Source: Saccharophagus sp. K07 (GTDB lineage: Bacteria; Pseudomonadota; Gammaproteobacteria; Pseudomonadales; Cellvibrionaceae). Taken from it: a stretch of 64,000 bases of DNA. The notes below the pieces were generated by a model. That model was not told the origin of the DNA. It searched no databases and worked only from the letters and a program-made list of their open reading frames with translations. Made by a program: the position numbers and the translations under genes. Location: NCBI RefSeq assembly GCF_014336955.1, contig NZ_QRAI01000006.1, forward strand, positions 62,001-126,000, given 5' to 3'. This document shows, in pieces, positions 26,276 to 36,352 of this stretch. Each line of letters opens with the position of its first letter. Position 1 is the stretch's first letter.

Positions 26276-27718
26276 ATGTCATTCCCGTCGTTTTTGTTTT
26301 CTCCAGCTAACCAGGCTTCAGCAACTCAAGCGAAAGCCAATACCTTTTCTCCCGGTTCGCTCCCTGCGGCTGGTTCATCTATCTCCGAGGCTGCAAAAAC
26401 ATCGACCGGCGATGCGGCGATTGGCAGGTCTGCAAACAGCGATTTTGCGAAAAGTTTTCGCCAGGTGATGGCAAAACAGGAGCCAGCCGCGGAAACCAAA
26501 GGAAAAATTGCGGATAACAACGGAAAAGCTGCAGACACCAAGGTAAAAGCGGCGGATACCAACCCGAAAATGACGGATGGCGGAGAGCGGCTTAGCGACA
26601 ATATTGGCGATATTGAAGGTATCGCCAATATAACGGTGAGCAATGCTTTGGAGCTATCGCCAGAAATATTGCAATGGTTGGCAGAGCAGGGAATCGCTCC
26701 CGAAATGGTGGACGCGGTTATTCAACAAGCGGAGCAGCCGCTGGCGCTGAAACAGATTGTCAGTTTATTGACGCTCGGCAGCGAATTTCCGCCAGAACAT
26801 CCGCTTTCCGTCGCCGATATGACGGATGAACCTCTTGATAGCGAGACAATGCCGATCGTTTCCTCCCTGATCTTTGCCGTGCCGCAATTGCCGGATGCCG
26901 GAGCATCAGCGCTGCAAAGTGCAGGCTCGGTACAAGTCGACGTGCCTTTAAAAGCGAAAGTAGAAATACCTATCAAAATGGATTATGCGGTCGAAGGTGA
27001 AGGCGTTCTGCAGGACGCTGTTCTTGAAGATGGTGAAGCCGAAACCACTTTGTTTTCCACCACTTCAGCTTTGAAAAATGGCCGCGTTGGCGGAGATAAC
27101 GAAGCGCGATTGAATGTCGCAGCTCAGCCGCCACAAACGGCTGAGGCTGGCGCCTTTGCGGATACCTTTGATTCGCTGGTTTCTGAAACACTCGAATCCT
27201 TTAGCAGTGCGGTAAAGGGGGAGCACGCTCCCTCTGCAGTTCACTCCACACCCAACCGCAGCTTGGCAGCACTGGAAACCAATGCCGCAGGACGTGTGAT
27301 GGTGCCGGTGCAGGTAAGTTTTGGACATCAACAATGGTCTGACGCTGTAGCGGAACGCGCTGCTTGGCTGGCAGCTCAGCAGATCAATTCTGCCGAATTA
27401 CAGCTTGATCCGCCGGAACTCGGCCCTCTGCAAGTCAGAATCAGCGTGCAAAACGATCAGGCAGTGGTGAACTTCGCCAGTGCCAACCCGCAGGTGCGTG
27501 AGGCACTGGAGCAGACCATGGCGCGCTTGCGCGAAATGTTGCAGGAGCAGGGCATGCAGTTGGTTGATGCGGGTGTTTCCGATCAGCGTCAGTCCAACGG
27601 AGAAGCCGCGCAAGCACTTGAGGAATGCGTGGCTGGCGATATAACGGGAGAGGCGGATGAAACTTCTGAGGTCACTTTGGAAGTCGCCGATTCTTCCGGT
27701 ATTGATGATTTTGTATAG
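26276..27718 (+). CDS. fliK: Flagellar hook-length control protein FliK
   Basis: 480 residues. The long N-terminal part is variable and low in complexity, with a Lys/Ala/Asp repeat (about 65-105; KAADTKVKAADTNPK). The conserved C-terminal domain (about 345-440; ELQLDPPELGPLQVRIS) is the FliK signature that switches export specificity by contacting FlhB. FliK is a secreted molecular ruler, so variable length of the N-terminal part is normal. It has its own sigma-54 promoter and a probable terminator. Confidence 0.93.
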   Translation: MSFPSFLFSPANQASATQAKANTFSPGSLPAAGSSISEAAKTSTGDAAIGRSANSDFAKSFRQVMAKQEPAAETKGKIADNNGKAADTKVKAADTNPKMTDGGERLSDNIGDIEGIANITVSNALELSPEILQWLAEQGIAPEMVDAVIQQAEQPLALKQIVSLLTLGSEFPPEHPLSVADMTDEPLDSETMPIVSSLIFAVPQLPDAGASALQSAGSVQVDVPLKAKVEIPIKMDYAVEGEGVLQDAVLEDGEAETTLFSTTSALKNGRVGGDNEARLNVAAQPPQTAEAGAFADTFDSLVSETLESFSSAVKGEHAPSAVHSTPNRSLAALETNAAGRVMVPVQVSFGHQQWSDAVAERAAWLAAQQINSAELQLDPPELGPLQVRISVQNDQAVVNFASANPQVREALEQTMARLREMLQEQGMQLVDAGVSDQRQSNGEAAQALEECVAGDITGEADETSEVTLEVADSSGIDDFV

Positions 27719-27760
27719 CTTTTAAAATTCTCTCTAAGTGTCCTCCGGATTTCATTCGAA

Positions 27761-27787
27761 GCGGGGCGTCGTCGCCCTGCTTAATTT
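27761..27787 (+). terminator. Possible terminator after fliK
   Basis: GCGGGGC (27761-27767) pairs with GTCGCCCTGC at 27771-27780 to give a stem of about seven base pairs, one of them G-U, followed by TTAATTT. The T-tract is imperfect. Placed between fliK and the fliL promoter it would separate two flagellar transcripts. Confidence 0.45.
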
Positions 27788-27956
27788 CATTCGTCTGCTA
27801 TCTTTAATCGTGCGTGCCAGGAATCCGTCGAACTATAAAAATTCACCCACCACCATGCGCCGTATCCTAATCCGAATGTTTTGATGATCCGGGGGATTAT
27901 TCCTCCAGGGGCACATTCTGGTTTGATTTTTTAAGGTTTGGCGGATTTCCGACATT

Positions 27957-27972
27957 TGGCACCTCTCTTGCT
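27957..27972 (+). promoter_or_regulatory. Sigma-54 promoter of the fliL operon
   Basis: TGGCAC-CTCTC-TTGCT is a perfect -24/-12 match. Transcription should begin near 27,983, about 30 bases before the fliL ATG. It would drive fliLMNOPQR-flhB, the standard class II operon of polar flagella. Confidence 0.9.
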
Positions 27973-28014
27973 CAACCCTAGTAACCCGCATAAATAAATG
28001 ACGGAAATTTGACG

Positions 28015-28533
28015 ATGGCAATCGCACAACAAAGTGAGGCTGGAGCAGCAGCTCCGCAATCCTCGGGGAAAAAACGTCTCATTATTCTGATTACCGCTAT
28101 CATCGCGATCATTGCTATCTCGATCGGCTCTACTATCGGCGTGCTGAAATTTTTGGCGGCCAAGGATGCTGCGGAACAACAAGCGGCTGCTGAAAATTCG
28201 GTTCCGACATCTCAGCCTGCAGTGTATTACCCGCTGAAACCGCCGCTGATGGTGAGTTTTTCCGTGCGGGGCAGGGCGCGATTTGTCCAGGCAGAATTGA
28301 CTTTGATGACGCGCGACCCGTCAGTGATCAGCACAGTGGAGCTGCATCAATCCATGATTCTCAATGCTTTGAATATGTTGATTGGCGGCCAGTCATTTGA
28401 AGAGCTGCAAACTGCTGAAGGCAAAGAATTATTGCGGCAACAATGTTTGCAGGAAATCCAGCGTTTGCTGCAGAAGGAAATTGGCAAACCCGGCATTGAA
28501 CAAGTGCTGTTTAGCAGCTTTGTTATGCAATAA
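28015..28533 (+). CDS. fliL: Flagellar basal-body-associated protein FliL
   Basis: 172 residues. One N-terminal membrane helix (about 22-45; rich in Ile) and a periplasmic domain follow the FliL pattern (YYPLKPPLMVSF, LLRQQCLQEIQRLLQKE). FliL rings surround the stator units and stabilise torque. The ATG at 28015 is chosen because GGAA lies eight bases before it; a TTG two codons earlier is too close to that site. First gene of the second sigma-54 operon. Confidence 0.94.
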   Translation: MAIAQQSEAGAAAPQSSGKKRLIILITAIIAIIAISIGSTIGVLKFLAAKDAAEQQAAAENSVPTSQPAVYYPLKPPLMVSFSVRGRARFVQAELTLMTRDPSVISTVELHQSMILNALNMLIGGQSFEELQTAEGKELLRQQCLQEIQRLLQKEIGKPGIEQVLFSSFVMQ

Positions 28534-28590
28534 ACCGTTTTGGTTAAGCAGACAAAACTCAACCATTTGGCAAGTTGATTCGAGGTTACT

Positions 28591-29574
28591 GTGCAGGATC
28601 TATTATCCCAAGAAGAAATTGACGCTCTGCTCCATGGTGTCGATGACGGAGAAATAGAAACTGAGGGGGATTTTGACCCCACCGGCGTGCGGCCTTATGA
28701 CCTCACCAGCCAAGACCGCATTGTGCGCGGGCGCATGCCCACACTGGAAATGATCAACGAACGTTTTGCGCGCTATACGCGCATCAGCATGTTCAATTTA
28801 TTGCGCCGCACAGCGGATGTTTCCGTCGGCGGAATTCAGATTCAAAAATTTGGCGAATACGTGCACACACTGTACGTGCCCACCAGTTTGAATATGGTGA
28901 AATTTCGTCCGCTGCGCGGAACAGCATTGATTATTCTCGATGCAAAACTCGTATTTAAATTAGTGGATAACTTTTTTGGCGGCGACGGTCGTCACGCCAA
29001 GATCGAAGGACGCGAATTCACACCGACTGAATTGCGTGTGGTGCAGATGGTGTTGGAGCAGGCATTCGTCGATTTGCGCGAAGCCTGGAAAGCGGTAAAA
29101 CCCATCGAATTCGAATACATCAATTCCGAAGTCAACCCATCCATGGCCAATATCGTCAGCCCCAGCGAAGTGGTGGTGGTCAGCACTTTCCATGTGGAAT
29201 TGGACGGTGGCGGTGGCGAATTGCATATCACCATGCCGTATTCCATGGTCGAACCCATTCGGGAAATTCTCGACGCAGGTTTGCAAACCGACACCGATGA
29301 GCGCGATGAGCGCTGGGTAAAAGCCTTGCGCGACGATGTGATGGCCGCGCAAGTGGATTTGGAGTGCGACATAGTGCGGCGCGAAGTCACTCTGCGCGAT
29401 ATTGTCGATTTGCGTGCGGGTGACGTTATTCCCATTCAAATGCCCGACAGCAGCATATTAACGGCCAACGGTGTTCCTATGTTTCGCGTTGTACTCGGGC
29501 GTACCAAAGAAAATCTGGCTCTGAAAATCGTCGATGTGATCGACCGTAAAGTGGCCCACCATATTCAAAAGTAA
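28591..29574 (+). CDS. fliM: Flagellar motor switch protein FliM
   Basis: 327 residues. The N-terminal CheY-binding peptide (LSQEEIDALLHGV), the middle CheC-like domain (GGDGRHAKIEGREFT) and the C-terminal surface-presentation domain (LRAGDVIPIQMPD) are in order. FliM forms the C-ring wall and changes rotation direction on binding phospho-CheY. The start is GTG, with CGAGG a suitable distance upstream. It follows fliL by 57 bases. Confidence 0.97.
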   Translation: MQDLLSQEEIDALLHGVDDGEIETEGDFDPTGVRPYDLTSQDRIVRGRMPTLEMINERFARYTRISMFNLLRRTADVSVGGIQIQKFGEYVHTLYVPTSLNMVKFRPLRGTALIILDAKLVFKLVDNFFGGDGRHAKIEGREFTPTELRVVQMVLEQAFVDLREAWKAVKPIEFEYINSEVNPSMANIVSPSEVVVVSTFHVELDGGGGELHITMPYSMVEPIREILDAGLQTDTDERDERWVKALRDDVMAAQVDLECDIVRREVTLRDIVDLRAGDVIPIQMPDSSILTANGVPMFRVVLGRTKENLALKIVDVIDRKVAHHIQK

Positions 29575-29631
29575 TTTTTAAGCAAATCATCAATACCGAA
29601 TTGATTTGGCGAATGTAAGCGGAGAAGTAGC

Positions 29632-30033
29632 ATGAGTGATGACTTGACGAATCAGGACGATATGGCAGATGAGTGGGCGGCGGCGCTGGCTCAGCAGGAA
29701 GGTAAAAATCAGCCTGCTGCTCAACAGGTCGAGCTCGATGAATTTGCACCGACGGATAATAGCGGGGCTCCCCGTCCAGACCTCGACGTTATTCTGGATA
29801 TCCCTGTCACGATTTCCATGGAAGTTGGGCGCACGCCAATTACGATTCGCAATTTATTGCAATTGAATCAAGGATCGGTTATCGAATTGGATCGCCTGGC
29901 GGGTGAGCCTCTCGATGTGTTGGTCAATGGCACTTTGATCGCTCACGGCGAAGTGGTGGTGGTCAACGAAAAATTCGGCATTCGTATGACGGACGTAATC
30001 AGTCCATCCGAACGCATCAAAAAACTGCGCTAA
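29632..30033 (+). CDS. fliN: Flagellar motor switch protein FliN
   Basis: 133 residues: an acidic, Gln/Ala-rich lead (about 1-50) and the conserved surface-presentation domain (about 55-133; PVTISMEVGRTPITIRNLLQ, GEVVVVNEKFGIRMTD). FliN forms the base of the C ring and docks FliH-FliI. CGGAGAAG precedes the ATG. Normal length. Confidence 0.97.
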   Translation: MSDDLTNQDDMADEWAAALAQQEGKNQPAAQQVELDEFAPTDNSGAPRPDLDVILDIPVTISMEVGRTPITIRNLLQLNQGSVIELDRLAGEPLDVLVNGTLIAHGEVVVVNEKFGIRMTDVISPSERIKKLR

Positions 30034-30090
30034 CGAGAAGTTAGCGCGAGAGCGCTTTCCCGAACAGCTGGTCATGTGTAAGAGCGCGGT

Positions 30091-30528
30091 ATGGCTATGA
30101 AAAAAGCAATTTTATTTAGCAGTGTTATTTTTTCTCTCCCCGTTTGGGCTTCTGAAGCTGCAGCCAATGTCAAACCAGGTCCGGCGCTTTTGCAAACCTT
30201 GTTTGGACTAGCCGTTGTTGTAGGTCTGATCCTTTCACTGGCTTGGGTAAGTAAACGTTTGAGCGGCGGTAGACTCGGCAATCAAAAATTTATGAAAATT
30301 CTCGCCGTCCAACCTTTGGGGACGAGAGAAAAAATTCTGTTGGTGGATGTTGCCGGTCAGCAAATGATGTTGGGGGTGGCACCGGGGCGCATCTCCATGC
30401 TGCACGTTTTTGACGAACCCGTCATGCCCGTCCCGCCAGAGGGTGCCGGAAATTTAGCGGCTCGTTCAGTCACAGAATTTTCGCAAAAGCTCCACGAATT
30501 TCTCAATCAGGGAAATAAATCAGAATGA
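30091..30528 (+). CDS. fliO: Flagellar protein FliO
   Basis: 145 residues. An N-terminal signal-like segment, one membrane helix (about 30-52; [20 protein letters not shown]) and the FliO cytoplasmic domain ([31 protein letters not shown]) are visible. FliO is a scaffold for assembly of the FliP ring and is not kept in the final gate. Its stop overlaps the fliP start by four bases, in keeping with that partnership. Confidence 0.93.
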   Translation: MAMKKAILFSSVIFSLPVWASEAAANVKPGPALLQTLFGLAVVVGLILSLAWVSKRLSGGRLGNQKFMKILAVQPLGTREKILLVDVAGQQMMLGVAPGRISMLHVFDEPVMPVPPEGAGNLAARSVTEFSQKLHEFLNQGNKSE

Positions 30529-31352
30529 AACCCCGTCTGATCGCTTTGCTGTTCACGCTGCTTGTTGCATTGGGTGCGGTTTCCAACGTCTGGGCGCAGT
30601 CCTCTGATCCAGCATCGCCACCGGTTGCTCCCAGTGCCACGGCGAGCTCTACCCCGGCGGGATTTCAACCTATCCCAGCCTTGCCGGTATTGACCGTACA
30701 AAAAAATGCAGATGGAACGGAAGATTACACCGTAACGCTGCAAATTCTGTTGTTGATGACAGCGCTGTCATTCCTGCCAGCGATGTTGATGATGATGACC
30801 TCGTTTACGCGCATCATTATTGTGTTTGCAATATTGCGCCAAGCCTTGGGCCTGCAGCAGTCGCCATCCAACCAGATTTTGATCGGGCTCTCGTTATTTT
30901 TGACATTTTTTATTATGACGCCGGTGCTGGACCGCGTGAACGAGCAGGCTATTCAACCCTATATCAGCGAACAAATCAGTGCGCGTCAGGCTCTGGAAAA
31001 TGCCCGTGTGCCATTTCATGACTTTATGATTTCGCAAACGCGCGAAAGTGATCTGGAATTGTTTTTCCGTATTTCCGGGCGTGACAAAGTGCAGGGGCCG
31101 GAGGATGTTCCGTTCAGCATTTTAATGCCGGCTTTTATAACCTCGGAGCTCAAAACTGCATTTCAAATCGGCTTCATCATTTTTATTCCCTTTCTTGTCA
31201 TCGATATTGTGGTGGCCAGCGTTTTGATGGCGATGGGTATGATGATGTTGTCACCGTTGATTATTTCTCTGCCATTTAAAATCATGCTGTTTGTTATGGT
31301 GGACGGGTGGGGGCTGATAATTGGCACCCTTGCGGCAAGTTTCGGCATATAG
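30525..31352 (+). CDS. fliP: Flagellar export gate protein FliP
   Basis: 275 residues. A cleavable signal peptide (1 to about 25, ending WAQS) precedes four membrane segments. The conserved stretch [20 protein letters not shown] and the [19 protein letters not shown] region are typical. Five FliP subunits form most of the export gate. A Pro/Ala-rich periplasmic section follows the signal peptide. Overlaps fliO by four bases. Confidence 0.97.
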   Translation: MKPRLIALLFTLLVALGAVSNVWAQSSDPASPPVAPSATASSTPAGFQPIPALPVLTVQKNADGTEDYTVTLQILLLMTALSFLPAMLMMMTSFTRIIIVFAILRQALGLQQSPSNQILIGLSLFLTFFIMTPVLDRVNEQAIQPYISEQISARQALENARVPFHDFMISQTRESDLELFFRISGRDKVQGPEDVPFSILMPAFITSELKTAFQIGFIIFIPFLVIDIVVASVLMAMGMMMLSPLIISLPFKIMLFVMVDGWGLIIGTLAASFGI

Positions 31353-31363
31353 GATGGTAAATC

Positions 31364-31633
31364 ATGATGCCCGAGGTTGCCCTCAGTCTTTTTGGCGATG
31401 CTTTTTACCTCACCGTGGTGATGGTGCTGATTATTGTCGGTCCCAGTTTGATGGTCGGTTTACTCGTCAGTACGTTTCAAGCCGCTACGCAAATCAACGA
31501 ACAAACCTTGAGTTTTTTGCCGCGCCTTATTATGACTCTCGCAACCATTATGCTGACCGGGCCATGGCTGTTGCGGCAATTAATGGACTTGTTTGAACGA
31601 CTGATGGTCGAGATTCCCAATATTATTGGCTGA
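31364..31633 (+). CDS. fliQ: Flagellar export gate protein FliQ
   Basis: 89 residues with two membrane helices (about 15-38 and 55-77) and the family patterns LIVGPSLMVGLLVSTFQAAT and INEQTLSFLPRL. Four FliQ copies wrap the FliP/FliR core of the gate. The start could be either of two adjacent ATG codons (31364 or 31367). It is two bases from fliR. Confidence 0.96.
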   Translation: MMPEVALSLFGDAFYLTVVMVLIIVGPSLMVGLLVSTFQAATQINEQTLSFLPRLIMTLATIMLTGPWLLRQLMDLFERLMVEIPNIIG

Positions 31634-31635
31634 TC

Positions 31636-32415
31636 ATGGAAACCATAACCGACAGCCAAATTGCCGCCTTTCTGCAACAATACTTTTTGCCCTTTACGCG
31701 CATAGGCGCTTTGTTGTTGACCATGCCGGTTATAGGTACGCGTGTTGTGCCAGCCCGGGTGCGTATTATTGCAGCCTTTCTTTTAACGCTGATGGTGGTG
31801 CCTTTGTTGCCGCCATTGCAGGTAACGCCCAGTCTTTCCCTCGCCACCGGCATTTTGATTCTGCATGAATTGCTTATCGGTGTTGCGCTGGGATTTGGAT
31901 TTCAGGTGGTATTTCAGATATTTGTGCTGGCGGGCCAATATCTGGCGATGAAAATGGGGTTGGGTTTTGCCTCCATGAACGATCCCACCAATGGTGTGCA
32001 AACCACAGTATTGTCGCAGTTTTATCTCGTGATGCTCACAATGGTTTTTATTGCCGTCAATGGCCACCTGTTATTGATTGAATTGTTACTACAAAGTTTT
32101 CAAACGCTGCCGCCCAGTCACTTTAGCTTTACGCGCGAGCAGGCGTTTCAAGTGGTCAATCTCGGCGGTTGGATGTTCGCCAGTGCTTTGGTGATGACCT
32201 TGCCGGTCATGACGTCGTTATTGGTGGTGAATATCGCCTTTGGTGTGATGAGCCGGGCAGCACCGCAGTTGAATATTTTTGCCATAGGCTTTCCCTTTAC
32301 GCTGATTTGCGGCATGTTTTTGGTGTGGCTTGGGTTTGCCACCTTTGAAATGCACTTCGAAGAATATATGGCAGAAGGATTTTTATTTGCGCGCGAATTG
32401 CTGCGTTTGCAGTAG
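31636..32415 (+). CDS. fliR: Flagellar export gate protein FliR
   Basis: 259 residues, hydrophobic, about six membrane segments. Family patterns include FTRIGALLLTMPVIGTRVVP, GLGFASMNDPTNGVQ and the C-terminal SRAAPQLNIFAIGFPFTL. A single FliR caps the FliP5 helical gate complex. Normal length and placed between fliQ and flhB as in other polar-flagellum clusters. Confidence 0.97.
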   Translation: METITDSQIAAFLQQYFLPFTRIGALLLTMPVIGTRVVPARVRIIAAFLLTLMVVPLLPPLQVTPSLSLATGILILHELLIGVALGFGFQVVFQIFVLAGQYLAMKMGLGFASMNDPTNGVQTTVLSQFYLVMLTMVFIAVNGHLLLIELLLQSFQTLPPSHFSFTREQAFQVVNLGGWMFASALVMTLPVMTSLLVVNIAFGVMSRAAPQLNIFAIGFPFTLICGMFLVWLGFATFEMHFEEYMAEGFLFARELLRLQ

Positions 32416-32445
32416 CGATTTTCTAATTAACGAGCGAAAGCCTTT

Positions 32446-33588
32446 ATGGCACAAGACGACAGCTCACAAGAAAAGACCGAAGAGGCCACCCCCAGGCGCA
32501 TAGAAAAAGCCCGGGAAGAGGGCCAGATTCCCCGTTCGCGCGATTTGACCACTTCAGCGGTGTTGATTCTCGGGTCGGTGGCTTTGTGGTCTTTTGGTGG
32601 GCATGTTGCGGATAACCTTTCCCGCGTCATGAAATTTAATTTTTCCATTGAACGCGAAGTTATTTTCGATCCGCAGAAAATGATCGCGCAGCTGGCTTCG
32701 TCGTTCTTTGAGGCTTTGTGGGCACTGATACCGATTTTTGCTGTATTGGTGGTGGCGGCCATTGTTGGACCGACGATTTTGGGCGGTTTTTTGTTCAGCT
32801 CCAAAGCCATCACCCCGCAATTAAAACGCATGAATCCGCTGTCCGGTCTCAAGCGAATGTTTTCAGTTAAATCGCTGGTAGAACTGGCGAAATCCGTTGG
32901 CAAAGTGCTGGTGGTGGTTCTGGTTGCTTATTTGACATTGCGAATGTTTCAGACGGAACTATTGGGATTAAGCCAGGAGAATCTGGAAAGTGGAGTTGCG
33001 CACTCGCTGAAAATTGCCATTATCGCGACCTTGCTGATCAGCTGTTCGACCATTTTGATTGCAGCGGTAGATGTGCCTTATCAGATATGGGAATACAAAA
33101 AGAATCTGAAAATGTCGCGCCAGGACATTAAAGATGAAATGAAAGATTCGGAAGGCAAACCGGAAGTCAAAGGGCGCATTCGCCAATTGCAACGCGAAAT
33201 GGCCAACCGCCGCATGATGGCATCGGTACCGAAAGCAGATGTAGTCATCACTAACCCAACGCACTACGCTGTTGCCTTGAAATACGATCCGGAAACCATG
33301 GCAACGCCAATTCTGCTCGCCAAAGGCACGGATGAAGTCGCCATGAAAATCCGCGAAATTGCCCGCGAATATAAAATCGAACAGGTTCGTACACCAGTGC
33401 TGGCGCGGGCGATTTATTACACCACCAAAATAGACGACGAAATTCCCCAAGGTCTGTACCTCGCTGTTGCGCAAGTATTGGCCTACGTTTTTCAGCTGCG
33501 CAATTACCGTCGCGGCAAGGGCGAGCGTCCCGCTTTCCCAACCAATATCAAAGTGCCTAAGGATATGATCTTCCCGGAAAAATCCTAA
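32446..33588 (+). CDS. flhB: Flagellar export switch protein FlhB
   Basis: 380 residues. It starts with the FlhB pattern [20 protein letters not shown], has four membrane helices and ends in the cytoplasmic domain with the self-cleaving NPTH site ([12 protein letters not shown]). Cleavage there, with FliK input, switches export from hook to filament substrates. In most relatives flhA follows closely; here 8.7 kb of unrelated genes separate them. Confidence 0.97.
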   Translation: MAQDDSSQEKTEEATPRRIEKAREEGQIPRSRDLTTSAVLILGSVALWSFGGHVADNLSRVMKFNFSIEREVIFDPQKMIAQLASSFFEALWALIPIFAVLVVAAIVGPTILGGFLFSSKAITPQLKRMNPLSGLKRMFSVKSLVELAKSVGKVLVVVLVAYLTLRMFQTELLGLSQENLESGVAHSLKIAIIATLLISCSTILIAAVDVPYQIWEYKKNLKMSRQDIKDEMKDSEGKPEVKGRIRQLQREMANRRMMASVPKADVVITNPTHYAVALKYDPETMATPILLAKGTDEVAMKIREIAREYKIEQVRTPVLARAIYYTTKIDDEIPQGLYLAVAQVLAYVFQLRNYRRGKGERPAFPTNIKVPKDMIFPEKS

Positions 33589-33697
33589 GCGCACACTTTC
33601 GCCGGTATATCAGTCCGCATTTGCGAATGCCATCTGTTATCCTTTCTGTTTTTGCCACCTGCGGCCCATGTCGCGTGGCGCTTGTTGGAGAATGATG

Positions 33698-34804
33698 ATG
33701 AAAACTCGTGCAGCGGTGGCCTTTGCCGCCGGAAAACCTTTGGAAATTGTTGACGTTGACCTCGAAGGACCAAAAGCTGGTGAAGTTCTGGTCGAAATCA
33801 AAGCGACCGGTGTTTGCCACACTGATGCCTTTACGCTTTCCGGCGATGATCCGGAAGGTCAATTTCCTGCGATTCTCGGCCATGAAGGTGCGGGTGTTGT
33901 AGTGGACGTAGGCCCCGGGGTGAAATCCCTGAAAAAAGGCGATCACGTTATTCCTCTGTACACGCCCGAGTGCCGCGAATGTGAATACTGTCTGCACCCC
34001 AAAACCAATCTTTGCCAGGCCATTCGCAGCACACAAGGCCAGGGTCTAATGCCGGACGGCACCAGCCGTTTCAGTTTCGAAGGCAAGCCTGTGTTGCATT
34101 ACATGGGCTGCTCCACCTTTTCCAATTACACCGTTTTGCCGGAAATTGCGCTGGCAAAAATTCGTGAAGACGCACCTTTTGATAAAGTCTGTTATATCGG
34201 TTGCGGTGTGACCACCGGTGTAGGCGCTGTGGTGTTCACTATGAAAGTCGAAGCAGGTTCCACTGTTGCGGTATTCGGTCTGGGTGGAATTGGCTTGAAC
34301 GTGATTCAAGGCGCGAAACTGGTCGGAGCGCGACGCATTATCGGTGTTGATCTCAATCCCGCGCGCGAAGCTTTGGGCCGCAAATTCGGCATGACGGACT
34401 TTGTGAATCCCAAAGATGTCGACAATGTTGTCGATACGATAATTCAAATGACCGGCGGCGGTGTGGATTACAGTTTTGAATGTATCGGCAACGTCAAAGT
34501 GATGCGCCAAGCATTGGAATGCTGTCATAAAGGTTGGGGGCAGAGCTGTATTATCGGCGTTGCCGGAGCCGGGCAGGAAATTTCCACCCGACCATTCCAA
34601 TTAGTAACCGGGCGCGTATGGCGCGGTACTGCATTCGGCGGCGCACGCGGGCGCACCGATGTACCAAAAATCGTCGACTGGTATATGGAAAATCGCATCA
34701 ATATCGACGATTTGATTACTCATACCATGCCGCTGGACGACATTAACAAAGCATTCGATTTAATGCACAAGGGCGAAAGCATCCGCTCCGTCATTTTGTA
34801 TTGA
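33698..34804 (+). CDS. frmA: S-(hydroxymethyl)glutathione dehydrogenase (class III alcohol dehydrogenase)
   Basis: 368 residues, zinc-dependent medium-chain dehydrogenase. Oxidises the formaldehyde-glutathione adduct to S-formylglutathione with NAD. Visible are the catalytic-zinc motif [17 protein letters not shown], the four structural-zinc cysteines in [15 protein letters not shown] and the NAD-binding GLGGIGLNV. Three ATGs lie in a row; 33698 is best spaced (seven bases) from GGAG. Next to fghA, its pathway partner, so they form one operon. No frmR-type regulator is present. The pair is unrelated to flagella and sits in the flhB-flhA insertion. Confidence 0.96.
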   Translation: MKTRAAVAFAAGKPLEIVDVDLEGPKAGEVLVEIKATGVCHTDAFTLSGDDPEGQFPAILGHEGAGVVVDVGPGVKSLKKGDHVIPLYTPECRECEYCLHPKTNLCQAIRSTQGQGLMPDGTSRFSFEGKPVLHYMGCSTFSNYTVLPEIALAKIREDAPFDKVCYIGCGVTTGVGAVVFTMKVEAGSTVAVFGLGGIGLNVIQGAKLVGARRIIGVDLNPAREALGRKFGMTDFVNPKDVDNVVDTIIQMTGGGVDYSFECIGNVKVMRQALECCHKGWGQSCIIGVAGAGQEISTRPFQLVTGRVWRGTAFGGARGRTDVPKIVDWYMENRINIDDLITHTMPLDDINKAFDLMHKGESIRSVILY

Positions 34805-34814
34805 GGAGATCAGC

Positions 34815-35654
34815 GTGGAAAAAATTGGCCAAAACAAATGTTTCGGCGGAAATCAGTTGCGCTATAAACACGCATCGCCCGTGTTGGGTTGCGACATGAC
34901 TTTTTCCATTTATTTGCCACCCGGAGCCAGCGCGGATGCGCCGGTTCCGGTGATTTATTGGCTGTCCGGCTTGACCTGCACCGATGAAAATTTTGTGCAA
35001 AAAGCCGGCGCGCAAAAATACGCTGCAGAACACGGTGTTGCGCTGGTTGCACCGGATACCTCACCGCGCGGAGAGCATATTCCGCGCGATCCAGACGGTG
35101 CGTGGGATTTTGGTTTGGGCGCCGGTTTTTATCTGGATGCTACTAACGAACCCTGGCGAAAAAATTACCGCATGTATTCCTACATTACGGAAGAGTTGCC
35201 AAAACTGATCGAAGCGGAATTTCCGCTTACCAGCAAAAAATCCATTATGGGCCACTCCATGGGCGGTCACGGCGCTCTGACTATCGCGCTAAAAAATCCC
35301 GGTGTTTACAACGCTGCGTCAGCGTTTTCTCCTATTTGTGCGCCTATGGAATGTCCCTGGGGAGTCAAAGCGTTTAGCCGTTATTTAGGTGAGGACAAAA
35401 CCAACTGGCGGCAATACGACACCTGCGCGCTTATAGCAGAGCGGAAAAATACAATTCCGTTGCTGGTAGAGCAGGGCAGTGCCGACAGCTTCCTGGTGGA
35501 GCAGTTGCAGCCGGAAAAATTGCAACAAGCATGCGCGCAAAACCAACACCCATTGGATTTGCGCATACGCGACGGCTATGACCACAGCTACTTTTTTATC
35601 GCCACATTTATTGGCGAGCATGTGGCTTATCATGCGGAACGGTTAAAGCAATAA
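34815..35654 (+). CDS. fghA: S-formylglutathione hydrolase
   Basis: 279 residues, alpha/beta hydrolase of the esterase D family. Hydrolyses S-formylglutathione to formate and glutathione, the step after FrmA. The nucleophile is Ser148 in GHSMGGHGAL; Asp and His follow in GSADSFL and DGYDHSY. The SGLTCTDENF motif near residue 51 is typical. GTG start with GAGGAG before it. Ten bases separate it from frmA. Confidence 0.96.
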   Translation: MEKIGQNKCFGGNQLRYKHASPVLGCDMTFSIYLPPGASADAPVPVIYWLSGLTCTDENFVQKAGAQKYAAEHGVALVAPDTSPRGEHIPRDPDGAWDFGLGAGFYLDATNEPWRKNYRMYSYITEELPKLIEAEFPLTSKKSIMGHSMGGHGALTIALKNPGVYNAASAFSPICAPMECPWGVKAFSRYLGEDKTNWRQYDTCALIAERKNTIPLLVEQGSADSFLVEQLQPEKLQQACAQNQHPLDLRIRDGYDHSYFFIATFIGEHVAYHAERLKQ

Positions 35655-35707
35655 GTGTCAAAGTTTGAGGTGCGGATATTGAAAATCCGCACTGTGAGGA
35701 ATTGCCC

Positions 35708-36352
35708 ATGAATCTGAAAAAACTATGGAAAGAAAACCGCTCCCTGATCATTTTCCTGCTCCTGATGTTCGTCTTCCGCGGTGCCGTGGCGGACTGGAAT
35801 GAAGTACCGACCGGATCCATGAAGCCGACGATTATCGAAGGCGACAGGATTCTGGTGAACAAAATGGCCTACGACTTGCGCGTGCCGTTTACGCATATTT
35901 CTCTGTTCAAATTCGGCGATCCGGTGCGTGGCGATATAGTGATATTTGATTCGGCTGTATCGGGCAAAAGATTGGTCAAGCGCATTGTGGGTGTTCCCGG
36001 TGACGTGGTGGAAATGCGCGATAAGGTTCTTTTTATCAATGGTAAGGCGCTGGATTATCAAGTTGTCGAGCAAGATCCCCATGCAATTTATAGAAAGGAG
36101 AACCTGCTCGGTGTGGAGCACATCATTAGGTTGGTCAATGCTGAATCCGGCATGGCGAATTTCTCTGCTATCAAGGTACCGGAAGGGCATTATCTGGCGT
36201 TGGGAGATAATCGCGATGAAAGCGCCGATTCCCGCGTAATTGGATTTGTACCACGCAAAGAAATCGTCGGCCGCTCCCGCAGTGTGGTCCTGTCCTTCAA
36301 TTACGACAACTTCTACATTCCCCGCTCTGAACGATTTTTTCATCGTTTATAA
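35708..36352 (+). CDS. Signal peptidase I family protein (lepB paralogue)
   Basis: 214 residues with one N-terminal membrane helix (about 11-28). The catalytic Ser37 is in PTGSMKPT and the Lys91 base in LVKRIVGVPGD; GDNRDESADSR is the conserved third box. It cleaves Sec/Tat signal peptides on the periplasmic side. It is shorter than the main LepB (two membrane helices and over 280 residues), so it is probably an accessory copy. GAGGA precedes the ATG at 35708. Its stop abuts the next start codon. Confidence 0.9.
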   Translation: MNLKKLWKENRSLIIFLLLMFVFRGAVADWNEVPTGSMKPTIIEGDRILVNKMAYDLRVPFTHISLFKFGDPVRGDIVIFDSAVSGKRLVKRIVGVPGDVVEMRDKVLFINGKALDYQVVEQDPHAIYRKENLLGVEHIIRLVNAESGMANFSAIKVPEGHYLALGDNRDESADSRVIGFVPRKEIVGRSRSVVLSFNYDNFYIPRSERFFHRL